DNA of 64,000 bases, from positions 62,001 through 126,000 of the forward strand of contig CALUTR010000004.1 of NCBI GenBank assembly GCA_944323755.1, read 5' to 3'. The notes below the pieces were generated by a model that saw nothing but the letters and a program-made list of their open reading frames with translations, was not told the DNA's origin and made no database searches. This DNA comes from an uncultured Helicobacteraceae bacterium (GTDB lineage Bacteria; Campylobacterota; Campylobacteria; Campylobacterales; Helicobacteraceae). This document shows, one piece after another, positions 1 through 10,182 of the stretch. Position numbers and translations under genes: made by a program. Position 1 is the first letter of the stretch, and each line of letters starts with the position of its first letter.

Positions 1-2
1 CA

Positions 3-254
3 GGTATTGGGATAGGTGGTGCTAATGTCAAAGGCAAAGTAAGCGGTACTTTAAATGATAGCATTTCTGAATTTTATGGAGATATTAAGTTAGGATTAAA
101 AACAAGCTATGGTTTTAATTCTATAAGTTTCATTGCTTCATTTCCTCTTGTTCCAGTAGAAGAAAGCACATTTGTTGGAGCAGGATTTCCAACTTATAAT
201 TCTACGTTAAAAACTAATTATGCTATATCTTTAGCATATGATTATAGATTTTAA
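3..254 (+). CDS. C-terminal fragment of an outer-membrane beta-barrel protein
   Basis: The window opens inside a reading frame that starts upstream of base 1 and stops with TAA at 252-254, leaving 83 codons. The translated piece alternates polar and hydrophobic residues (for example SYGFNSISFIASF) and ends in AYDYRF. A terminal Phe after an aromatic-rich last strand is the BAM recognition signature of Gram-negative beta-barrels. It is therefore the end of an outer-membrane or autotransporter-type protein, but the specific family cannot be named from this fragment. It converges on mrp, with an inverted repeat between the two stops. Confidence 0.6.
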   Translation, partial: GIGIGGANVKGKVSGTLNDSISEFYGDIKLGLKTSYGFNSISFIASFPLVPVEESTFVGAGFPTYNSTLKTNYAISLAYDYRF

Positions 255-260
255 TTAATT

Positions 261-284
261 ATTCTAGGATTCAAATCCTAGAAT
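261..284. terminator. Inverted repeat between convergent genes
   Basis: A perfect 10-bp inverted repeat (ATTCTAGGAT / ATCCTAGAAT) with a TCAA loop sits between the stop of the partial outer-membrane gene and the stop of mrp. No clear T-tract follows on either strand. It is probably a shared bidirectional terminator, inferred from position and symmetry. Confidence 0.5.
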
Positions 285-297
285 AATTCTAGAATAA

Positions 298-1362
298 TTA
301 ATGTCTTGTAGGTTGTATTTCAGCATTTGTTACTTCACCGACATTTTCTAAAAAATCATTTATTTTATGTGCTGCTTTTATGTATTCTTTTGCACCTATA
401 CTTTCTGGCTCAAAGAATACTATAGGCTTTCCAGAATCTCCACCTTCTCTTATTTTACCTTCAATTGGAACTTGTGCTAATACTTCACAGCTATATTTGT
501 TTGCTAGATCTGCTGAAGTGCCTTTGCCAAATATATCATATTTTTCACCACAGCAAGGACACGCAAATCCACTCATATTCTCTATAATTCCTGCAACAGG
601 TATATTTAGTTTTTTAAACATATCCAAGCTTCTTGCACTATCATCTAGGGCTACTACTTGTGGTGTTGTAACAGAGATTCCAGCTGTCACTGGGACACTC
701 TGCGCTAGAGTTAATTGTGCATCACCAGTTCCAGGTGGCATATCAATAACTAGTATATCTAATTCTCCCCATAGCACATCTGTAAGCATTTGTTCTATTG
801 CTCTCATTATCATAGGACCGCGCCAAATTAAACTTTGTCCTTCTTCATACATCATACCCATGCTCATAACTTTTATTCCATATGCTTTTAGTGGAATTAG
901 CTTCATTACGGATTCATCAGTCATTGGTTTTTGTGAATTTAGTGATAACATTCTTGGTATATTTGGTCCATAAATATCAGCATCAAGCAAGCCAACGCTT
1001 TTCCCGCTTTGTGCTAATGCTATAGCAATATTTACACTTGTTGTTGATTTGCCAACACCACCTTTACCAGAGCTAATCATTATAAAATGCTTGATATTTG
1101 GTGCGATATTTTTTGTCCTTTTTTGTTCTTCTTTGATTTGCGGAGTTTTGATATTTACTTTTGTTGAATCTCCTAGTTTTGCCTTAATTTCACTTTCTAA
1201 TTTATCTGATACATCTTTGTTATTTGATGGAATCTCAACAAATACTTCTATATTGTCATTGTGGATTTTTATATCTTTTACAAATCCAAAATCAACAATA
1301 TCTCTTTTAAAATTAGGATATAAAATCTCTTTTAACTTTTCTAAAATATTTTCTTTATTCAT
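298..1362 (-). CDS. mrp: Mrp/ApbC (NBP35-family) iron-sulfur cluster carrier ATPase
   Basis: A P-loop NTPase that binds and delivers [4Fe-4S] clusters to apo-enzymes in the cytoplasm. Residues 1-80 form the small DUF59/MIP18-like domain. The deviant Walker A GKGGVGKS is at about 99-106, and the C268-x-x-C271 pair bridges a cluster in the dimer. The length of 354 aa is normal. Its ATG shares one base with the thiC stop (TAATG) and its ribosome site lies inside the end of thiC, so the two are translationally coupled. In Salmonella, ApbC is needed for ThiC-dependent pyrimidine synthesis, which fits this pairing. Transcription runs away from ispDF. Confidence 0.95.
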   Translation of the reverse strand: MNKENILEKLKEILYPNFKRDIVDFGFVKDIKIHNDNIEVFVEIPSNNKDVSDKLESEIKAKLGDSTKVNIKTPQIKEEQKRTKNIAPNIKHFIMISSGKGGVGKSTTSVNIAIALAQSGKSVGLLDADIYGPNIPRMLSLNSQKPMTDESVMKLIPLKAYGIKVMSMGMMYEEGQSLIWRGPMIMRAIEQMLTDVLWGELDILVIDMPPGTGDAQLTLAQSVPVTAGISVTTPQVVALDDSARSLDMFKKLNIPVAGIIENMSGFACPCCGEKYDIFGKGTSADLANKYSCEVLAQVPIEGKIREGGDSGKPIVFFEPESIGAKEYIKAAHKINDFLENVGEVTNAEIQPTRH

Positions 1363-2669
1363 TATGCTCCTTTGTATTCTTTAAAAATATTTTGACTTAT
1401 TTTATAGCTACAAAATTTAGGACCGCACATAGAGCAGAATTCCGCTTCTTTAAATACATCTTGTGGTAGCGTCTCATCGTGATACTCTCTAGCTCTATCA
1501 CTATCAAGTGCTAGAGAGAATTGCTCCTCCCATTTAAACGTATATCTTGCATCACTCATTGCATCATCTCTAACTCTTGCATTAATCCTTCCTCGTGCTA
1601 TATCTGCAGCGTGTGCAGCAATTTTGTATGCTATGATTCCTTCCCTCACATCATTTGCATTTGGCAAGCCTAAATGTTCTTTTGGTGTTACATAGCATAG
1701 CATTGCTACACCTTTCCAAGCAGCTACACACGCGCCAATAGCGCTTGAAATGTGATCATATCCAGCACCAATATCTGTAACAAGTGGTCCTAGTACATAA
1801 AAAGGTGCTTCATTGCAGTATTCTTTTTGAATCTCTACATTTCTTTCAATTTGATTTAGTGGGACATGGCCAGGTCCTTCTATCATAACTTGAACATCTT
1901 TTTCATACGCTCTTTTGGCTAATTGACCTAATACTTTTAACTCGCTAAATTGTGCATCATCACTTGCATCAGCTAAACAGCCTGGCCTAAGGGAATCACC
2001 TAGCGATAAGCTAACATCATATTCTCTGCAGATATCAAGTATTTCATCAAATGCACTATAAAATGGATTTTCTTTGTGGTGGTGCATCATCCAGCTTGCC
2101 ATTAAGCTTCCACCACGACTTACAATACCCATTTTTCTTTTTGCAACAAGTGGCATATGAGATAGCAAAAATCCACAATGTATAGTAAAGTAACTTACGC
2201 CTTGTTTTGCTTGTTTCTCTAGTGTTGAGAGCATTTTATCAACAGATAGGTTTAAAATATCATCTTTGAGATCGTGAAGTATTTGATACATAGGGACTGT
2301 CCCTATAGGAGCACTTGATGCTGCAATTACGGCTTTTCTTATTTCATCAAGATTCCCGCCAGTGCTTAGATCCATAATGGTATCTGCACCATATTTGATA
2401 GAAGTTTGTGTTTTCAATACTTCGTTTTCTATGCAATTTTCAATACTAGAGCTTCCTATATTTGCATTTATTTTTGTTTTTGCAGCGATACCTATGCCTA
2501 TTGGATTTAAATTTTTGTGATTAATGTTTGCAGGTATAATTAGCCTGCCTCTTTTGATTTCATTTTTTATCAAATTTACATCTAGTTCTTCGGTGTTTGC
2601 TACAAATTCCATTTCTTTTGTGATTTTGTCTTGCTTTGCGTAAAATAATTGTGTATTTGCCTTGCTCAT
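1362..2669 (-). CDS. thiC: Phosphomethylpyrimidine synthase ThiC
   Basis: A radical-SAM enzyme that rearranges aminoimidazole ribotide to HMP-phosphate, the pyrimidine half of thiamine. The C-terminal cluster motif C412-x-x-C415-x4-C420 is present. The internal sequences MDLSTGG and GPGHVP are family hallmarks. The frame is open upstream to 2717, but I place the start at the ATG at 2669: it has AGAGGT at proper spacing and the protein then begins in the usual way, giving 435 aa. It is first in a coupled pair with mrp and divergent from ispDF. No TPP riboswitch is visible in the short leader. Confidence 0.95.
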   Translation of the reverse strand: MSKANTQLFYAKQDKITKEMEFVANTEELDVNLIKNEIKRGRLIIPANINHKNLNPIGIGIAAKTKINANIGSSSIENCIENEVLKTQTSIKYGADTIMDLSTGGNLDEIRKAVIAASSAPIGTVPMYQILHDLKDDILNLSVDKMLSTLEKQAKQGVSYFTIHCGFLLSHMPLVAKRKMGIVSRGGSLMASWMMHHHKENPFYSAFDEILDICREYDVSLSLGDSLRPGCLADASDDAQFSELKVLGQLAKRAYEKDVQVMIEGPGHVPLNQIERNVEIQKEYCNEAPFYVLGPLVTDIGAGYDHISSAIGACVAAWKGVAMLCYVTPKEHLGLPNANDVREGIIAYKIAAHAADIARGRINARVRDDAMSDARYTFKWEEQFSLALDSDRAREYHDETLPQDVFKEAEFCSMCGPKFCSYKISQNIFKEYKGA

Positions 2670-2778
2670 TGTTACCTCTATATTACTTTGGTTTAACCTT
2701 TTTAAGTATCTTATCAAAGCTTAAAATTATCGTAAAAAATATAAAATATCGCTTTTTGAATATAAAAAAGGTTAAATT

Positions 2779-3903
2779 TTGAGACAAAATATCACTTTGA
2801 TTATTATGAGTGCAGGGGATAGCTTAAGGTTTAGGAAAAACATCTCTATAAAAAAGCATTGGATTAGGATAGATAATAAGCCTATGTGGCTTTATGTAGC
2901 GGATAAACTTCAACAAAGATATGGATTTTCAAAAGTTATAATAACTGCATCTCGCAGAGATATTTCATATATGAGGAGATTCTGCGATTATGAAATAGTT
3001 CAAGGTGGTGCCACACGACAAGAATCTTTGCAAAATGCGCTAAAGTGTGTATCTAGCGAATTTGTTGCAGTTAGTGATGCTGCTAGATGCAATCTTGATT
3101 TTGAGGTATTAGATAATCTTTTTAATCATAATTTATCATCACTTGATTGCATTGTTCCTACAATTGGTGTAAGTGATACTATATTTTTAGAATCCAATAA
3201 TGAAAAAAAATATCTAAATAGGGATCATATTTATTTAGTCCAAACTCCACAGATTTCAAGACGCTCTATTTTACTAGAATCTATGAAGCTTGGTGATTTT
3301 AGTGATGAAAGCAGTGCTATAAATAATTATGGTGGTAGAGTATCACACATAAAAGGCTCAAAAACTTTAAATAAAATTACCTACTTTGAAGATTTGAAAG
3401 ATTTGAATCTTAGCCGTAGTGATGATATTTTTGTGGGATATGGGTTTGATGTGCATAGATTTTGCAAAGATAAAGATATGTATTTAGGTGGTGTTAAAAT
3501 CCCTTGTGATGTTGGATTGGAAGCTCATAGTGATGGTGATGTTGTAATCCACTCCCTTTGTGATGCACTTCTTGGGGCGATAGGTGCAGGTGATATTGGC
3601 GAGTGGTTTCCACCAGATGATCCTAGCTATGATAATGTGGATTCTAAATTACTATTACAAGAAGTTGCTGATTTTATTCATAGTGTTGGTTTTAGGATTG
3701 TTAATATTGATGTTATGATAATGGCACAAAAGCCAAAAATTCTTCCACACAAAGATAAAATGATAGAAATTTTTAGTAATATTTTAAACTTGCAACGCCA
3801 ATATATTAATATTAAGGCAACTACAATGGAAAAGATGGGGTTCGTAGGGAGACAGGAGGGGATTTGTTCAAGCTCCAATGTATCTTTAAAACTCTTTTTT
3901 TGA
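2779..3903 (+). CDS. ispDF: Bifunctional IspD/IspF isoprenoid enzyme
   Basis: Fused 2-C-methyl-D-erythritol 4-phosphate cytidylyltransferase (about 1-210) and 2,4-cyclodiphosphate synthase (about 217-374) of the non-mevalonate pathway. The fusion is typical of Campylobacterota. The IspF zinc ligands D224, H226 (in GYGFDVHRF) and H258 are present. The N-terminal domain has a degenerate nucleotide loop (MSAGDSLRF). The start is TTG, with AAAGGT six bases upstream. The HP1021-like regulator follows 21 bases after the stop, the same order as HP1020-HP1021 in H. pylori. Confidence 0.93.
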   Translation: MRQNITLIIMSAGDSLRFRKNISIKKHWIRIDNKPMWLYVADKLQQRYGFSKVIITASRRDISYMRRFCDYEIVQGGATRQESLQNALKCVSSEFVAVSDAARCNLDFEVLDNLFNHNLSSLDCIVPTIGVSDTIFLESNNEKKYLNRDHIYLVQTPQISRRSILLESMKLGDFSDESSAINNYGGRVSHIKGSKTLNKITYFEDLKDLNLSRSDDIFVGYGFDVHRFCKDKDMYLGGVKIPCDVGLEAHSDGDVVIHSLCDALLGAIGAGDIGEWFPPDDPSYDNVDSKLLLQEVADFIHSVGFRIVNIDVMIMAQKPKILPHKDKMIEIFSNILNLQRQYINIKATTMEKMGFVGRQEGICSSSNVSLKLFF

Positions 3904-3924
3904 TACTAAATTTTGAGGTTATTA

Positions 3925-4842
3925 ATGAGAACGCTAATTATTGAAAATGATACTTATTTAGCACAAAGTATTAGCAATAAACTAGAAGATAGAGGGTATG
4001 AATGTACTGTATCCAAAGATTCTAATTTTAAACCAGATAAGAATAATTCATTTGATATTGTTTTGTTGTCTTATGATTTTTGTGAAAAAAATTGCATTAA
4101 TATTATAAAAAGATTCTCAGAAAGTATTGTTATTATTATGATTAAATATATAAATGACGATACAGTGACAAAGATGTTTAAAGCCGGAATGCACGATTAT
4201 ATAACAAAACCTCTAATTATAGATGAATTAATTAGAAAAATAGAGCATTATAAGCATTTTGATAGATTGCAAAAAGAAGTTGTGTTTTATAAAAATTATT
4301 TTGAATTTGTTGAGGGAATCTTAAATACGCCATTTCCATTCACTTACAATTTGCCATTTATCATCAGAAGTAATTCTCAACGAAGTGCTGATATATATGC
4401 GATGCGATATGCGAGATTGAAGAATATCCATTTTAATTTTTTATCACTAAAAGATGTTGATTGGCGGAGTATTCTAAACCTTAATAATAGTGTTAATGAT
4501 ATTATATATCTAACAGGATTAGAGCAGATCAAAAAAAGTGAGAGAATGGAGCTTATATCAAAGCTACACAAACAGAATATTTTATTTTCATTTATTTCTC
4601 AAGAAGAAATTCCATTTAGCAATATTGCAGATATTTCTACGGCTCAAAATTGTATGGATATTGGTGGTGAGGTAATGCCAATAAGGGAATATGAAAAAAT
4701 GGTAATTACAAAATATGAAGGGTTGTATTCTGATATAGAGCTTGCAAAAGAGTTAGGAATTAGTAGAAAAAGTCTATGGGAGAAGCGTAAACGATATGGG
4801 ATTATAAAGCAAAGGAAAAGCGCAAAACAAAATAAAAATTAG
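3925..4842 (+). CDS. HP1021/Cj1608-type atypical orphan response regulator
   Basis: The receiver-like N-terminus (about 1-115) is followed by a linker of unknown fold and a C-terminal Fis-type helix-turn-helix (LAKELGISRKSLWEKRKRYG). In a canonical receiver the phospho-acceptor Asp follows the third strand. Here the strand reads FDIVLLSYDF with Ser49 at that place, so phosphorylation-independent activity is expected, as described for H. pylori HP1021. That protein binds oriC and many promoters. The frame opens at 3913 (TTG), but the ATG at 3925 preceded by TGAGGT is the better start, giving 305 aa. It follows ispDF and precedes pgpA. Confidence 0.85.
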   Translation: MRTLIIENDTYLAQSISNKLEDRGYECTVSKDSNFKPDKNNSFDIVLLSYDFCEKNCINIIKRFSESIVIIMIKYINDDTVTKMFKAGMHDYITKPLIIDELIRKIEHYKHFDRLQKEVVFYKNYFEFVEGILNTPFPFTYNLPFIIRSNSQRSADIYAMRYARLKNIHFNFLSLKDVDWRSILNLNNSVNDIIYLTGLEQIKKSERMELISKLHKQNILFSFISQEEIPFSNIADISTAQNCMDIGGEVMPIREYEKMVITKYEGLYSDIELAKELGISRKSLWEKRKRYGIIKQRKSAKQNKN

Positions 4843-4850
4843 GACAATTT

Positions 4851-5330
4851 TTGTATACACGGGAATTATTTTTAACATTATTTAAAATAGGCTATGCAAA
4901 AAAGGCACAAGGGACTTGGGGGAGTTTGTTTAGTCTTATTGTTGGGATTCCAATTTTGTACTTTTCTCCATCTGTGTTATTTGCTTTGGCTACTTTGGTC
5001 AGCATTATTGCGATTAAAGAGATTGATATTTATGAAGAACAAAGTGGAATCCACGATGCAAAGCATATAGTGATTGATGAATTAGTTGGAATGTGGATTG
5101 CAATGAGCATTGCAGGATTTGGAATTATTGCGATTATATTTTCATTTGTATTTTTTAGAATCTATGATATATGGAAGCCTTCTATCATAGGTAAAATTGA
5201 TAAGCATACAAAAGGTGGTTTGGGTGTTGTTGGTGATGATGCTTTGGCTGGATTTTTTGCTGGTATCACTACTTTAATTTTTATTGCACTTTTGAGTATG
5301 ATTGGATTTGATGTAGGATTGAGTAGATGA
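4851..5330 (+). CDS. pgpA: Phosphatidylglycerophosphatase A
   Basis: An inner-membrane phosphatase that converts phosphatidylglycerophosphate to phosphatidylglycerol. It has the conserved opening KAQGTWGSL, the acidic signature HDAKHIVIDELVGMW, and GVVGDDALAG near the end. Three or four hydrophobic segments are visible in 159 aa. The start is TTG, with AGGAC just upstream at the end of the regulator gene (8-base gap). It is probably co-transcribed with ispDF and the regulator. It converges with lnt, the two stops lying five bases apart. Confidence 0.9.
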   Translation: MYTRELFLTLFKIGYAKKAQGTWGSLFSLIVGIPILYFSPSVLFALATLVSIIAIKEIDIYEEQSGIHDAKHIVIDELVGMWIAMSIAGFGIIAIIFSFVFFRIYDIWKPSIIGKIDKHTKGGLGVVGDDALAGFFAGITTLIFIALLSMIGFDVGLSR

Positions 5331-5334
5331 TAGT

Positions 5335-6675
5335 TTAGATTCCGCTTGCTTTGAAATCTAAGCTTATATTTGGTGTTATGATTCCACTTTTTGATCCATT
5401 TGCAGAATGAAATACCATTGTTTTGTGCAATCTTGCATAGTATTTTATTAGCATCATTTGTATTACTGGCTCTGAACTTGGCTTAAACCACATATTATTG
5501 CTTATTAGCATCATATATTTTGGGTTACCTTTGTATGCCATTTTCGTCGTTGCTTCATAGCATATCGCATTTCTAAAAATTAGTTTTCCTGCAAAGATAT
5601 TTTTAGGTTCTTTATCATTCGTATCAAAAGTTGAGTAATGGATGTCAAATATTTTAGAAAAGAAATTTGCTATAAATCCCGGTATTGGCATATATTCACC
5701 AAATGGTGCTAAGAATACTTTATCTGCGAAGTGATAATTATTATTTTCAAATACATAGGTTGTATTATATACTCCAAATTTATCATATCTTTGAGCACCA
5801 ACTATTATTGAGATTTCTTTACTTAATTCTTTTAGGTTATTAACTACATATTCATATGCTGGCATATTTAATATTATAGGGAATGCAGTTTCTGGTAATA
5901 CTACGATGTTGTAATTATTGTTAATAGCATTTTTTATTAGACTTATATTGTAATTAATAATATTGTCTGCTGTATATTCATTCCATTTTATATTTTGTTG
6001 TATATTTGTTTGTGTAAGCATGATCGTTTCATTTGGAATTTTTGTCGTATTAATATTAAAGTCAATCGTAAAAAATAATAAAAAAATGGCTAAGAACCTA
6101 AATAATTTTAATTGTTTAATGCTTATTATAGTCATTATTAACACTATCGCAATAAAATATACTTTTTCAACTCTAAAAGCACTAAAAGAAAGCATTGCAT
6201 CGGGCACAAACCAATCAAATCCAAGTATTGTTATATATCCAAGTAAGCTTATAGTAGTTGCTCTAAAAAATTTATTATTTGATATTAATGCAAACCAAAT
6301 CAATATTGCATAAATAATGCTTATTATAATAGGTATGATATATGTTAGATATGGTGAATTTGTATATCTAAAACTAAGTCCAATCCAGTAAAACCAAAAG
6401 ATTCCGATAAAAAAACCAAATGCAAATGAATATCTTTTGTCAATATTTATGTATGTGTAAATTGCAATTAGTGCAAAAATTGAATTTATGTATGGGAAAT
6501 ATGTTTCATTTAAATATGTATAAAAATTTAAAAATATTGGTAAGCTAAATATGAAAGCAAATACTATTGGTAGTAATAGCCAATTTCGTGCTATGTATTT
6601 TAGCTTATTTTCTGCATTAAAGATATTATTTTTTGGTTGATTATTTTTAGGAAAAATTTTTCTTAGATTTAGCAT
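5335..6675 (-). CDS. lnt: Apolipoprotein N-acyltransferase
   Basis: An inner-membrane enzyme that adds the third acyl chain to lipoproteins. The N-terminal half is a string of hydrophobic helices. The C-terminal half is a nitrilase-fold domain with the catalytic Glu in VVLPETAFP, the loop APFGEYMPIP preceded by Lys, and the nucleophilic Cys in AICYEA. Its 446 aa is shorter than E. coli Lnt but usual for Helicobacter. In-frame GTG codons lie at 6684 and 6681; I prefer the ATG at 6675, with GGTGA immediately upstream. It is divergent from cvpA, the same neighbourhood as HP0180-HP0181. Confidence 0.9.
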   Translation of the reverse strand: MLNLRKIFPKNNQPKNNIFNAENKLKYIARNWLLLPIVFAFIFSLPIFLNFYTYLNETYFPYINSIFALIAIYTYINIDKRYSFAFGFFIGIFWFYWIGLSFRYTNSPYLTYIIPIIISIIYAILIWFALISNNKFFRATTISLLGYITILGFDWFVPDAMLSFSAFRVEKVYFIAIVLIMTIISIKQLKLFRFLAIFLLFFTIDFNINTTKIPNETIMLTQTNIQQNIKWNEYTADNIINYNISLIKNAINNNYNIVVLPETAFPIILNMPAYEYVVNNLKELSKEISIIVGAQRYDKFGVYNTTYVFENNNYHFADKVFLAPFGEYMPIPGFIANFFSKIFDIHYSTFDTNDKEPKNIFAGKLIFRNAICYEATTKMAYKGNPKYMMLISNNMWFKPSSEPVIQMMLIKYYARLHKTMVFHSANGSKSGIITPNISLDFKASGI

Positions 6676-6842
6676 TTTCACCACATAAATAAATGAATTT
6701 TCACAAATTATTGTGAGTCTTTTAGAATTATATCTTAATTATTATTTGTAAAATTACTTTGTTTGATTAAGCTCCTTTAAGTTAAAATTGCATTATTTTT
6801 AGATTCTAATTTACTTAATTACACACAAGGGATAATTGTAAT

Positions 6843-7400
6843 ATGGATTTTGCAAATTATTTTGATATTGTTATTGTAACTATAATCATCATTCTAGCGC
6901 TCAAAGGACTTTTTAGTGGGTTTATTCGTGAAGTTTGCTCCGTTATTGGTATAGTTGGCGGTGTTTTATTAGCTTCTAGATTTAATGTTGATTTAAGTTT
7001 ATGGATAAATTCATTTTTAAAGTTAGAGAGTCAAACACTGCTTAATCTCATTGGTTTTATGATAATACTTGGTGCTGTGTGGATTTTATCTCTTGTGTTA
7101 GCAGAAGTTGTTGTTAGGTTTGCAAAATTTATGAAACTTGGCAAATTAGATAAAATACTAGGTGTTTTTGTAGCTGGTATTAAGATTTTTTTGATTTTAT
7201 CAATTATACTTTTCACATTTTCAAGAATAAATTTTTTATCAAATTTTACAGGGAAATTGCAAGATTCTAGTTTTTGTTATCCAATAATGATAAAAGTCGG
7301 TGATTTTATCGTGAAAACTGATTTTGTAAGTGAAGTAAAAAATGATGTAATAAATTTTGGCAATGAAGCATTAGAAGAGACACAAGGCTTATTGCAATAG
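6843..7400 (+). CDS. cvpA: CvpA family membrane protein
   Basis: A 185-aa protein with four hydrophobic segments beginning DIVIVTIIIILALKGLFSG and carrying GFIREVCSVIGIVGG, the CvpA signature. The family is linked to colicin V production and envelope stress in other bacteria; its biochemical role is unknown. It is first in a plus-strand run followed by lysS after 14 bases, matching HP0181-HP0182-HP0183. Confidence 0.85.
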   Translation: MDFANYFDIVIVTIIIILALKGLFSGFIREVCSVIGIVGGVLLASRFNVDLSLWINSFLKLESQTLLNLIGFMIILGAVWILSLVLAEVVVRFAKFMKLGKLDKILGVFVAGIKIFLILSIILFTFSRINFLSNFTGKLQDSSFCYPIMIKVGDFIVKTDFVSEVKNDVINFGNEALEETQGLLQ

Positions 7401-7414
7401 TTTAAGGAGGGGTT

Positions 7415-8938
7415 TTGTTTTCAAATATCTATATACAGCAAAGAATAGAAAAAGCAAATACTATGAGGGATTCTGGTAAGAATCCTTATTCAAATGATGC
7501 AATCAAAACAATTTCTAATATAGATTTTTTAGAAAAATATAAATATGCTAAAGATTCAAATAGTGCAAAAGAAGATCAAAGTGTATTAAGTATTAATGAA
7601 TATGTAAGCGGTAGAGTTAAGCTTGTGCGTCTTATGGGTAAAGCTGCTTTTATTGATATTGAAGATGAAAGTGGAATCTTGCAAGCTTATATTTCAAAAA
7701 ATGATTTAGGTGATGATTTTGAGGACTTTAAAAAGCTTCTTGAAGTTGGTGATATAGTAAATATTAGCGGCTATCCATTTAAGACAAAGACAAATCAAAT
7801 ATCAATACATGCTACTTCATTTAAGATACTAACTAAATCTATTATTCCATTGCCAGAGAAATTTCACGGACTTGTTGATATTGAATTACGATATAGGCAG
7901 AGATATCTTGATTTGATAATGAATGCCGATGTAAAGGAAACATTTAAGATTAGAAGCAAGATTATTTCATTGCTTAGAAAGTTTTTTGAGGATAGAGGAT
8001 TTTTAGAAGTTGAAACTCCGATGTTGCACCCAATTCCTGGCGGTGCAAATGCAAAGCCATTTATCACACATCATAATGCACTAAATGTCGAGCGATATTT
8101 GAGAATTGCGCCAGAATTGTATTTAAAAAGGCTGATTGTTGGTGGTTTTGAGAGTGTATTTGAGATTAATAGAAGTTTTAGAAATGAAGGGATTGACCAT
8201 TCTCATAATCCAGAATTCACAATGATTGAATTTTATTGGGCTTATAAAACTTATGAAGATTTAATAAAGCTTACGATTGAACTTTTCAGATATTTATTAG
8301 ATAGATTAGGGTTTCCAAGTGTGATTGAATGGGGTGAGCATAAGATCGATTTTAGTAATTTTTCGCAAATTAGCTATAAAGATTCTCTAACTAAAATAGG
8401 CAATATCCCATCTGATATAGTAAATAATAAAGATAAACTAGAAAAGTATTTAATAGATTCAAATGTGCATATAGAATCTGGGTTAAATTATGGCAAGCTT
8501 TTAGCCGAAGCATTTGATAATTTTGTAGAATCTCAATTGATACAACCTACATTCATTACGGAATTTCCAATTGAAATAAGCCCATTAGCAAGAAAAAATG
8601 ATAAAGATTCTACTATTGCAGATAGATTTGAGTTGTTTATTGGTGGAAAAGAAATGTCAAATGGCTTTAGTGAGCTAAATGATCCACTAGATCAGCTAGA
8701 TCGCTTTAGAGCTCAAGTTTTAGAAAAAGAAAAAGGCGATGAAGAAGCGCAGTATATGGATGAGGATTATGTTTGGGCTTTGGGTTATGGTATGCCACCG
8801 GTTGCAGGGCAAGGGATTGGTATTGATAGACTTGTAATGCTTTTGACGAATAATAAGATTATTAAAAATGTGATTTTATTTCCAGCTATGAAGCCTGTAA
8901 AAAGTGAATTTGATATTATTGAGAAGGACGATAAATGA
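7415..8938 (+). CDS. lysS: Lysyl-tRNA synthetase (class II)
   Basis: Charges tRNA-Lys. An OB-fold anticodon-binding domain occupies about 60-170 and the class II catalytic core follows. Motif 2 is [20 protein letters not shown] and motif 3 is [12 protein letters not shown]. Its 507 aa is typical. The start is TTG, preceded by a strong AAGGAGG only four bases away. Its TGA overlaps the ATG of glyA, so the pair is translationally coupled. Confidence 0.96.
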   Translation: MFSNIYIQQRIEKANTMRDSGKNPYSNDAIKTISNIDFLEKYKYAKDSNSAKEDQSVLSINEYVSGRVKLVRLMGKAAFIDIEDESGILQAYISKNDLGDDFEDFKKLLEVGDIVNISGYPFKTKTNQISIHATSFKILTKSIIPLPEKFHGLVDIELRYRQRYLDLIMNADVKETFKIRSKIISLLRKFFEDRGFLEVETPMLHPIPGGANAKPFITHHNALNVERYLRIAPELYLKRLIVGGFESVFEINRSFRNEGIDHSHNPEFTMIEFYWAYKTYEDLIKLTIELFRYLLDRLGFPSVIEWGEHKIDFSNFSQISYKDSLTKIGNIPSDIVNNKDKLEKYLIDSNVHIESGLNYGKLLAEAFDNFVESQLIQPTFITEFPIEISPLARKNDKDSTIADRFELFIGGKEMSNGFSELNDPLDQLDRFRAQVLEKEKGDEEAQYMDEDYVWALGYGMPPVAGQGIGIDRLVMLLTNNKIIKNVILFPAMKPVKSEFDIIEKDDK

Positions 8939-10182
8939 ATTACTTAGAACAAGAAGATAAAGTAATTTTTGATTTAATACAAAAAGAGTGGAATAGACAA
9001 AGTGACTGTTTAGAGATGATTGCTAGTGAAAATTTTACTTTCCCTAGTGTTATTGAGGCGCTTGGTAGTATATTGACTAATAAATATGCAGAGGGTTATC
9101 CTAAAAAAAGATATTATGGTGGCTGTGAATTTGTCGATGAGATTGAACAAATTGCAATTGATAGAGTAAAAAAGCTTTTTAATTGTGAATTTGCAAATGT
9201 CCAGCCTCACTCTGGTAGTCAAGCAAATGGCGCTGTATATAGTGCATTAATAAAGCCTTATGATAAAATTTTAGGTATGCATTTAAATCATGGTGGGCAT
9301 TTAACTCACGGCGCAAAAGTAAGTATAACAGGAAAAATGTATCAAAGCTTTTTTTATGGGGTTGAGCTTGATGGTAGAATTAATTATGATAAGGTACAAG
9401 AGTATGCAGAATTGGTAAAACCTGATATTATTGTTTGTGGTTTTTCTGCATATACAAGAGAATTAGATTTTAAGAGATTTAGAGAGATTGCAGATAGTGT
9501 AGGTGCAATTTTGTTTGGTGATATAGCGCACATTGCAGGGCTTGTAGCAGGTGAGGAATATCCAAATCCATTTCCTTATTGTCATATTGTAAGCACCACA
9601 ACTCATAAAACTCTTCGTGGTCCAAGAGGTGGTGTAATTCTAACCAATGATGAAGAGATAATAAATAAAATAAACAAGGCTGTTTTCCCTGGAATGCAAG
9701 GTGGTCCATTAATGAATGTAATCGCGGCTAAGGCTGTTGGTTTTGGTGAGAATCTAAAGCCAGAGTGGAAAATCTATGCAAAACAAGTTAAAGCAAATGC
9801 TAAGATTCTAGGTGAAGTTTTTATAAAAAGAGGATATGATATTGTTAGCGGTGGAACGGATAATCACCTTGTATTAATGAATCTTCTAAATAAACCATTT
9901 AGTGGAAAAGACGCAGATGCTGCACTTGAAAATGCAGGAATCACCGTAAATAAAAATGCTGTGCCAGGCGATACTAGAAGTCCATTTATTACAAGTGGTC
10001 TAAGGATTGGCTCTCCAGCCCTTACAAGTAGAGGTATGAAAGAAAAAGAGTTTGAATACATAGCAAATAAAATTTGTGATATACTAGATAATATTGGTGA
10101 TACTAATTTACAAGAAAAAACAAGGCAAGAAATTAAAGAATTTAGTCAAAAATTTAAAATTTACAATAAGGCTATTTTTTAG
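8935..10182 (+). CDS. glyA: Serine hydroxymethyltransferase
   Basis: A PLP enzyme that interconverts serine and glycine and supplies 5,10-methylene-THF. The PLP lysine is K225 in [14 protein letters not shown]. The N-terminal MIASENFT and [11 protein letters not shown] motifs are intact, and 415 aa is normal. The ATG overlaps the lysS stop. The DUF1882 gene begins directly after its TAG. Confidence 0.96.
   Translation: MNYLEQEDKVIFDLIQKEWNRQSDCLEMIASENFTFPSVIEALGSILTNKYAEGYPKKRYYGGCEFVDEIEQIAIDRVKKLFNCEFANVQPHSGSQANGAVYSALIKPYDKILGMHLNHGGHLTHGAKVSITGKMYQSFFYGVELDGRINYDKVQEYAELVKPDIIVCGFSAYTRELDFKRFREIADSVGAILFGDIAHIAGLVAGEEYPNPFPYCHIVSTTTHKTLRGPRGGVILTNDEEIINKINKAVFPGMQGGPLMNVIAAKAVGFGENLKPEWKIYAKQVKANAKILGEVFIKRGYDIVSGGTDNHLVLMNLLNKPFSGKDADAALENAGITVNKNAVPGDTRSPFITSGLRIGSPALTSRGMKEKEFEYIANKICDILDNIGDTNLQEKTRQEIKEFSQKFKIYNKAIF

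Noticed and set aside
380..973. 197-codon open frame opposite mrp
   Set aside because: It is antisense to a complete, conserved Mrp and has no ribosome site or recognisable domain; a shadow of the real gene.
2670..2778. TPP riboswitch before thiC
   Set aside because: The leader is only about 100 bases, shared with the divergent ispDF, and lacks the conserved CTGAGA/ACYTGA thi-box pattern.
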